Positions 38,901-47,900 of a DNA stretch of 64,000 bases are shown here, in pieces. The stretch is from Solea solea (lineage: Eukaryota > Chordata > Actinopteri > Pleuronectiformes > Soleidae). The position numbers and the translations under genes are program-made. The notes beneath the pieces were generated by a model that was not told the DNA's origin, ran no database searches, and worked only from the letters and a program-made list of their open reading frames with translations. Within the stretch, counting starts at the first letter, position 1; each line of letters opens with the position of its first letter. The DNA lies in the NCBI RefSeq assembly GCF_958295425.1, contig NC_081143.1, positions 17,708,686 through 17,772,685 on the forward strand. Direction: 5' to 3'.

Positions 38901-41900
38901 GTGTGGATGATACGATTCCAACGGGGTAGTTGGAAACTAAAGTGACTGTATCATAGAAATCATAGAATCAAACCCTGAGAAAAGTGTAAAAGTCTAACGT
39001 CCACGATTATGGTTCTTCACACCTGTCATTCCTAAAGGTTACTATTCAGCCACAGCAAAAATTACAGCAAGGAAAAAATTCAACAGTTACTGCTCTTGAA
39101 AAACCTCCAAATTGGTGCAATAAATAGAGCGTTTACTGCCCCCACAGCACAGAACGATCATAACAGTTCACCAAGGAGCGTGGTCAGAGTTATGTGCTGT
39201 GACACTCCTGAGAACATCCCAGCAGCTCGTTGTTAAAAAAGAACAAAACACTATTTATATTTCCTATTTTTCCAAACTGAGGACCAACAAAGGCAGATGC
39301 AAAACCAAATCTCCTTATTTTAGAAGAATGTCTTGTGGTTTCAGCCAAAAGTATTCTCCCATCTGTGATTATCTGGAAGGCTGTTTTATTGTTGTTGGTG
39401 TTTTTTTCCCCTAGATTCGTCTCAGTAAACGCGACTACATTTTACAATCTGTGGGAACGACTCCATCTGCAACCTAATTTTATTTCCCTGTTTTGGCGTG
39501 AGCCTCCAACACTGAATCACAGACACGACATCTGACCAATATGACATACACCGACTGATTGCATGGTGCAAAAGAGCAGTACGTGCCCCGCATCTTATCT
39601 TATTAACATCGTCACGAAAAGCACACCTGCAGTCAGCAACAGCTTTGGTGCAAAGACAGAGGATGTGCGTGTTCAGGAAACATCACAGCAAGTAAGCAGA
39701 GCATCAAAAATGGCAGGATTTTCTATTGGCCAGCTAATGTTGTGTGATATGGTTTCTCTTTGTCAGAATTAGCCACTTCAGCACTTCTGCCCTGATGGCA
39801 TCTCACGGCACCGTCGCCCTGTAAGACGACACGGAGTGGGACAGGTCAGACCAGGTTGTCCTGACATATATATTTCCAGTTTTATGTACTTGGTGTCCCC
39901 CCATTTTGGGGGAAAGTGCTGTATTGAGTTGCTGCTGATGTAAGCATCATCATCATCATCATCAGACAATAGCTGAAAGGTTCTGAGATTACTGCTGCAA
40001 ACCCAAGTTGACCTTTAGGCTACATCCATACTACTACATTTTCATTTAAAATGCACAAATTCTGCCGCACCTGGATTGAAAAGTGGATGAAAAGCTTCAC
40101 TGAAACATACTCTGAGTCTTTCCTTTTACTTTTCACCGTTGTTGTTTTCTGAAACTAAGCACACAGCTTGTTTTTTACGCTTGCATGCACACATCGCTTT
40201 TGTGAACATGCTGTTTTTAAAAGAACTAATATGTGTTAGTCAGCAGGTTTAGCACAAACAGTGCTAATGTTAATCCAAAATGCATCACTACAATTAAAAA
40301 AAAAAAAAAAAAAAAAAAACATTTTAAACAGCACATCAGTTTAATCTGTTGCAGCGTGAAAAGGAACAAGAGCAAAAATCACTGCTTACTCACCTAAGTT
40401 ACTGGAGCGAAATCAACCAGGACTGAGAACTTTCCAATTTCCGGCCAAAAGTCCATTAGCTGATTCTTTAGTAAGCCATGCACCAGTGAAACACAAACAA
40501 TACTTCCATCCATCTTCTATCACTTTATCCTCCACATGAGGGTCGTGGTGGGTGCTGGTGCTAATCCCAGCTGACATAGGGCGAATCTGGACAGATCCCC
40601 AGTCCATCACAGGGGGCCACATAGAGACAAACAACCATCCACTCTCACACTCACACCTACAGTCAATTTAGATTGTCCAATTTACCTAATCCCCAAATGT
40701 TCCGACCTGGTCGCAAACCCAAACAATACTTCCATTAATAGCTATTATATTAAACTAAAGTTAAATATTTAGTTTAAAATAACTTGACTTCTCCATAAAT
40801 GTAAACACTGGTTGTTTATTTTGGATCACAGGCTTTCGGCAGTGCTGTCGCTAAATACACCAGACTCCTCTGTTAAATATTGAGATTTTAGACATTTCCT
40901 TGCTAAATGTTAAAGATTAACGTGTTCAGGATTTTTAAGTCTTTTTAACTGATCTACAGTTCGGCATTGTTCAGTTTGATTCTTGTGTCAGATATCTTGC
41001 TCGTGCCTCTTCCAGTGACGACACTCTGACCAATCAGTGGCCGGCAGTCTGAAGTTTGCAACCTCGCCAGAGCAGGTACTAAGGAAAGTACCAGGTACTA
41101 TCACTAATGGAAAAGCAAAAAAAACGTGCAGAGGCGAGGCGAAAAAGATGTCGAAAAAGAGTATAAAGAAAAAACGAAGAGTAGCCTGAGCTGTACATTT
41201 AATTTGGAACATAATAATGACAGAAAACACAAGTAGCTCTCTCTCTCTCACACTCACACACACACACACACACACACAGACACACACACACAGACACAGA
41301 CCCCTAGTGACGGTGTGATGTGTTACTCTGTCACCAGCCCAGTAACTATAACCTGTGGAAAGTTATTACACATCCAGCCTTGGGGAATATGTGGACCTTC
41401 ACTGAGTGACAGACTGAAATAAGAAACTGGACACTGCTGAACTGGAAAGTTAAAGATAAGGGATGTCGTCCTGCTGCCACATGAACACCTTAAAACAAAC
41501 ACTGTCATGATATGGCCTTAGCCTACACTGTAAGACAACATGCAACTTAAAAGTGAAGAGGAAGTATCTCTTTGTTTGGACAAGTATTGTCCCACAAAAG
41601 CACTGCCTCAGGCAAAAAAATACGAGTAAGACACCTTTCTGCGAGCATAAAAACTGCTTTATATCCAGTACCAGTTGTGAAACTGTCATTTTTGTGATGG
41701 CAATGGAAGAAAACCAAGAAACAGAGCTAATGAGAAGAGATGACATGAAAGTATTGACGAGAAGACGGAGACTGAAGACTGACATCCTTTCAATTCTGAT
41801 GGGGAATCCAACTTCAGACCAAGCAGATGAAACAGAGAAAAGGAGGGAGGGGAGTGGAGAGTGGCAGATGAAAGAGAAGATAGAGAGCGTACAAATCAAA

Positions 41901-44900
41901 ACTAACTCATTTGCACAGCAGTTAATCCAAAATGGCAGCTGGCGTACCCGACTTCCCAACCCTGCAGGTGCTGTGTGCTTTCACTTCCACTGCCCTCCTT
42001 CGACCTCTGATAATTGATTTACATTTACAGGCCTGGTGGGTTAATTACAATGCGCACATGAACACAAAAAGTGTATTTAATAAACACCGAACCATTCCAC
42101 TGTCGAAGACAAAACTGTTGTTGTGGCCAATTACAGATAAACTGGCGCATCTTCTTTCTCACATTTACAGATCGACACGCACAGCAGCTATTTTTACCTC
42201 TGCATAAAAGGAGAGGCTGTTTTCACACTCTGCTAACTGGAACTGTGCCTTTCATTAAAGAAATCTATTTAGAGCCGAGTTGGGATGCGGTGGGGGAACA
42301 GGGAAAGATGAGCTTTGATTATATCTTTCAATAAAAATGTTTGAGGCACTGTCTGCTGATGGCTACTTATGCAAAATCGAGACAACACAGTTCAATATCA
42401 GCTCACTCTGTTTGTCAGTGGGTTATCGCCGTGACTCAGCTGGTGTCAATCACTGGTGCAGCGTTAAATGAGCAGGTCAGCAGACTGTGACCCCCACCAT
42501 CTGTGTATGTGTCAATGGCAATTAGGCTGATAAGCACATCAATATAGCACAGAGAATATGGATGAAAGAGGAAAAAGAGCAAAGGATCAGCACATTACAA
42601 ATGGAAGAAGCCCAAAGAAGAGCAATAACGGTGCAGTACACGATGCCCTAGCGTGTGTTTGGGCGGGATACATTTTTACATCACTATTTAAGCAGCTACA
42701 TAAAGAGCTGGACACAGTGTAGCTCGCCAATAAATTCCACAGACAAGAAGAACACAACACAGTAAACAGAGAGTTACAATCGAGGACATCCGGCATTCTG
42801 TGTGCTTTCTTCTTGGCATGTGGCTGCTCATCACAAGAGAAGGACAAGCTTTGTTTGAGAGAAGGCTGCACGGACAAAACATCCCCACTTTTCCCTACCG
42901 TAACGTGTAAGTGATGATTCTCTGTCGACCAATCAACAGAGTGCAGTGTTTATAGCTTCACTGGCTAACACCCCGCACAAGACAATCCAGACTCTTTGAC
43001 CTACCGAGTGCTACCAGAACAGGGGCGTCCCTGTCTAGCTTCAAGAAGCTCTTGAAGACCCAGCGCTTGCAAGAGCATCTTCCACTGTTCCTATCTCGTG
43101 GATTTCTTTCCAAGACTTCTTCTATGTAGCTTATTCCTCTCTTGTAAGTCACTTTGGATAAAAGTGTCTGGTAAACGCTTAAATGTAAGAGTCAGGACAC
43201 TGCACTTGCCTACCCCATTAAAAAGGAGCCAAAAACTGGGATGGAACGGTTCAGTAATGTTGGTACCCTTCACAAAGTGATGACGCATGACGTACAGAAC
43301 TGAACCCGACTTAGCGAAAACTGGACTTTACAGAAACATAAAACGTGAAAACAATCACAAAGACCATATTTTGATAATAATTTCATCATCAGCACTGTGA
43401 TGACAGGAAAATATTCTGTGGTAGAGAGTGAGGCGCTGCAGCTGCAGCTGCAGCTGCGTCCTCGCCCGACTCAGAGACCCAAACCTGAAACCTGCATATC
43501 ATCTTCACTGCCTTCACTGTCACTAGAGGCAGTGACTGCGTTCATGATCTCATTGTCTGAACCTCGTTTTTCTTTTAATGTAGGTAAAACTGACAGGGTG
43601 TGGCGAGACATGTCACCCTCGCATGCACCACTAAGCGCAGCTGTGGTTTCCCTGTTGTCTTTTCCATTAAGTACCAGTTACCAGGGCGCTGGACCGTTCA
43701 CTTGAAGTGTGCACGAGAGGGTGAGGCCAGACGGTGTTGCCAGACAAAATGGCTTTAAATAATGACCATCCTTTTCTCTCAGCCATGGCCACTGCATGTC
43801 TAAATAATAAGCTCATTGAAAAACATGACAGGGACCCTGGGAAACACAAGGCCCACCGGGAACAGGTGGCTTCCCCGCCACTGAATTGTCTGTAGGTTTT
43901 CTAATTAATGACGTGAGCTGAGCTATTTTAACACCGCACCTCACATTCATTACTTAATGGAAGTGATGAGACGATGAGAGATGGAATTCCAACAAGAACT
44001 TGACAGGAGCTCACAGCTCACATTCAGAGGCTTTTCCAAGCAAGACATGAAGGAGGGGAGACTTATATGGAAAATATGCAGCCATGTGAAAGTGTTTAAT
44101 CTCTAAGCTCCTGTGGGCGCGTGCGCGGGGGGGGGGGGGGGCATTTCAACATACGACTGTGAGCGGGCTGTCGACACAAGGGCAAGTGGGGACACACATA
44201 TGGATTATAGAGAAACACAAAAATATTACACTTTTCCTGATTGTTGGAGTCTTTTATAAGATATTCAAACTGCAAGGCTCCATTAAACGGCCATCTGTTC
44301 AGAGCACAAAAGACTACACAAGACAGTTGAGTGTTTCCACAACAGGTTTGCAGTGTGGTTCGACATATCCAGTTTCTACAAGTACTTCATCTAGGAGCCA
44401 TATTTTCAGTCTGAAACCCTGGGGGACTTCCACTGTCAGGCTTTACAAGCAGCAGGACATTCCCAGTAAATTTTGAATACTGACTTTGTGCATCAACGCT
44501 GTAGGTGCAGCTTCCAGAGGTGGAAAGAGTACTGTAATATTCTACTCAAGTAAAAGTACCACTATTTTGATACTTAAGTACGAGTAAAAGTTCTGGTCTA
44601 TAAATTAGGTTCTTTCTTGTGTCGTGCAAAAAGGACAAGGGGACACAAATCTCAGAATAATTGTATTTAATTAAAGGCAAGGCTTTACAAATGAAAGTGC
44701 TGCCAAAATAAAATACGTAAACACATGTATCAGTCAAAATTAGTCAAAGGTCACAAATGCTCCAACTTTCTCACTCACTCAGGGACCTTAATTAGTGCCA
44801 ATTCACCTGTCCTCATCGTTGACCTGTCCTCGTCATTCACCTGTCCTCATAGTTCACCTGTCCTCATAGTTCACCTGTCCTCATCGTTCGCCTGTCCTCA

Positions 44901-47900
44901 TCGCTCACCTGTCCTCGTCGCTCACCTGTCCTCATCGTTCACCTGTCCTCATCATTCACTTGTCCTCTTTTAAATTACTTTAAGAAGTTCAAGTACTCAA
45001 AAAACCTACAAGTAATTTATTATTTTCCACCTCTGGTAGCTTCTCATAAACCGCCTTGTACATAATCACACTTAAGTGCGGGGAGAACTTGAAAACAGAA
45101 TCCTTATCGTCTTCTCTTTTTTTAAACCTACGAAAAAAAGAATCCAATTCATCTCATCCACTCACAGTCCTGGTCTGATGTGCCTTCCACTACAAAACTA
45201 ATGTGTTTGGTTCATTCTGGCGTGCGATATAAATATGCTTAATTCTGTTTACCAGATAAATCCAGGGCATGAAGTGCGTGCCCTAAAATACCCCCTGTTT
45301 ATCAGTCACAGTCAGTGTGGGGACCCCAAAACAGACTCCATTTCTTCTTCTTCTGTGTGTGTGTGTGTGTGTATGTGTTTGTGGAAAAACAAAATAGAGG
45401 CTGGGATGCTTTGATTATGTGGTGGAGAGAGTGCAGCTGCTATCTTCCAAACAACATCTCCTCTGCTTCATTAGACACCGTCTCCGTGTGCGTTCAGTCC
45501 ACATGTTTGTTTCAGGTGATCCAGAACACAAATCAAAGCATTCTGAGGTTTGCTCACTTGATTTCTGCACGCCGTGGAGGAAAGCAACAAAATCCTCCCT
45601 GGGGACGGCAGAGGGGAGCGAAGGAGAAGGCGAAACAGACGCACGCAGCACTTTGATTCATATGGCCTGAAACCCAGAAACTGATAGCAGTGCATACCAA
45701 GTTCACATAGGAGCCTGCATAAATGATAAAGATGGCTCTTTTTCATCTCTGATACCGATATCATAGCCATCTGTATCAACCAATACTGGTATCAGTCCAT
45801 TGTTTTTCTTCTTTTATTGTGAAATAAGTACACATCCCTTACACCCATGTCACATGACACTGGTGGCAGATGTCTCTCTTTACAGTCTTTGCTAAATGAA
45901 CCATTTGCCATCTTTAGGGTTTTTGATCAAGTAGAATTTGACATCTTTCTTTCTTTCCCAATATCCTATCCAGTGATTTGGACCAGTATCCGACCAATAC
46001 AGATAATCAATATCGCACTGGCTCATCCCTAATAAATGACAAGGTTTGGTGCTGAAGGAAAGCCACAGTCAAAAAATGAAAGGAAGAAGGAGGACTACAA
46101 TAAAAGGAGCTCTGACTTTGACAAGGCAGGGATGCCAGAGCTGATTACCAGAGGAGATGAGAAGATGCAACTGACTGTACAAAACCCCCCTCTTTGATGC
46201 TGTATGAAAATGAAAATCCAACAAAACCCTTATTTAATGCACGCCAAAGCCTAAATTAATTTGTAGGAGGTTTGTCATCACCTGGACTCATACCTTTAAA
46301 CTTTAAAACTCTTACATTTAAAATGTCTACATAAGGTCAACCATTAATCACAGGGTTGGCAGTTCAATCTCCTCCTTTTCCTATTTATGTTAAAATAGTT
46401 GTTGAAACTCAGTTGGTCCTGGTAGTTAGGCCAGCACCAACCTAACTCACTACACTGTGGCAAAGTAGCGCAGTCTAATATTAACCACCAAACTTCACCT
46501 TAAGTCTGTGGTATACTCGCGCATCCGGACCGTGTAGTATCCCACTTCACCATTGGGTGGCGGTACAAAGGACGCAGGGCAATGGACGCATTCCTACCAA
46601 AGAAGAAGAGAACAATGTCAGGCGAGGAAGAACTTTAGTGTGCGACCATGTCAACGAGAACAACGCAGCATGATGAAGAGGACGATGGCGAAGAAGAGCT
46701 ACATTGTCCGAAGAGAAACACATGCGGAGGAAAAGAAGATGGTGCGTGCGACTGCTCAACACTAAAGCTTCTTCCACAATGAAATTAGTGGGAAAACTTG
46801 GACCTTTTAAACCCAGGTGATGCTGCTTAATTGAACCTGGGTGATTAACAACATTCCCTGAGCTTGTTCTGCATCACCTTTGCCTAAACTATGACATCAC
46901 AAATGCACTGGAAACAAAGTCAAGAAACGACAACTCAATGGATGTTAGTGAAAATGTTATCATGGTTACTATGCTCATTCACTCACTCACTCATCTTCTG
47001 CCGCTCCGTCCTCCACATAACGTGCCAACCCATGGCAACTCATGGCTATTCCAACGACCGAAAGATGTAATAATTCGAAATGACACTAAAGCCAATTGCG
47101 AGTAAATGCCAATTTTATTCCCACTGGTAAAAACCCTTTTAAACTCTAGATTAAACCATTTTTTAGGGTTATTGCAGTCACAACAACACAAAAGATTTGG
47201 CCACTAACGGATCCTGCTGTCATAGTCAAATTGGCCATGAGAACACAGGGAGAAATCCTGCCATGTTGATTCCCCCAGTGGACTGTAGAAAGTTTTACTG
47301 TCTTTGCAGTGCAAGCTCCACACATCACTCCCATAGCATTCAGCAGATCTCAGCTAATAGACAGTCCATATCTTCACCACCAGCTCTCTCTGTCTACTTG
47401 TCATCAGTCAAGGTGCACATGAGAGTGTGCTGTGTGCGTGTGCCAGGACTGGGCTTACACGCCAATAATCCAGCCTCGCCAACCTGGCAAATACTTTTGC
47501 TATAAATAACACATGCCTCCATGCACGGATGCACTAGTTTCATCTTTGTGTTGGGTAAATAAAAGTCTGGACCTTTTCTCTTGCTCTTTGTTTTCAAGCA
47601 GCATTCATCTTCTCTTCCTCGTGCTGTGACATATGTTGCTATAGCCTGACTTAAAAATGCATCGTTTCCTGGTTTTCAGTGGCCGCTTCATTTCTCTTCT
47701 TCAGTCACTTCCCAAAAGGCCAGGGGTCTCCGAGGTCAGCCCGACTGACAAATGGAGCAACTCATTGTGGGAGAAGAGAATAAGAGTGAGAGGACATACA
47801 TGTGCCAGACTGAGCGGCAACCTCACCATTTCAACGACCCACATTTTGTGTGTGTGGGCCGCCGTCCACTTGAGGAAACTCAAAAGCGGCATCTGAGGGA

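Noticed and set aside
41450..42017. Two overlapping long open frames on opposite strands (169 and 154 codons)
   Set aside because: No recognisable domain in either, no splice-site logic, and they lie inside rhbdl3 intron 2. Antisense mirror openness is usual for low stop density.
44725..44973. Repetitive Ser-Pro-Val-Leu peptide
   Set aside because: It is produced by the 18-bp minisatellite inside a transposon.
46500..46780. Lys/Arg/Glu-rich open frames near tatactcgcgcatccggacc
   Set aside because: It resembles a decayed fish DNA transposon, but no ends or domains could be fixed, so it is not listed as a feature.
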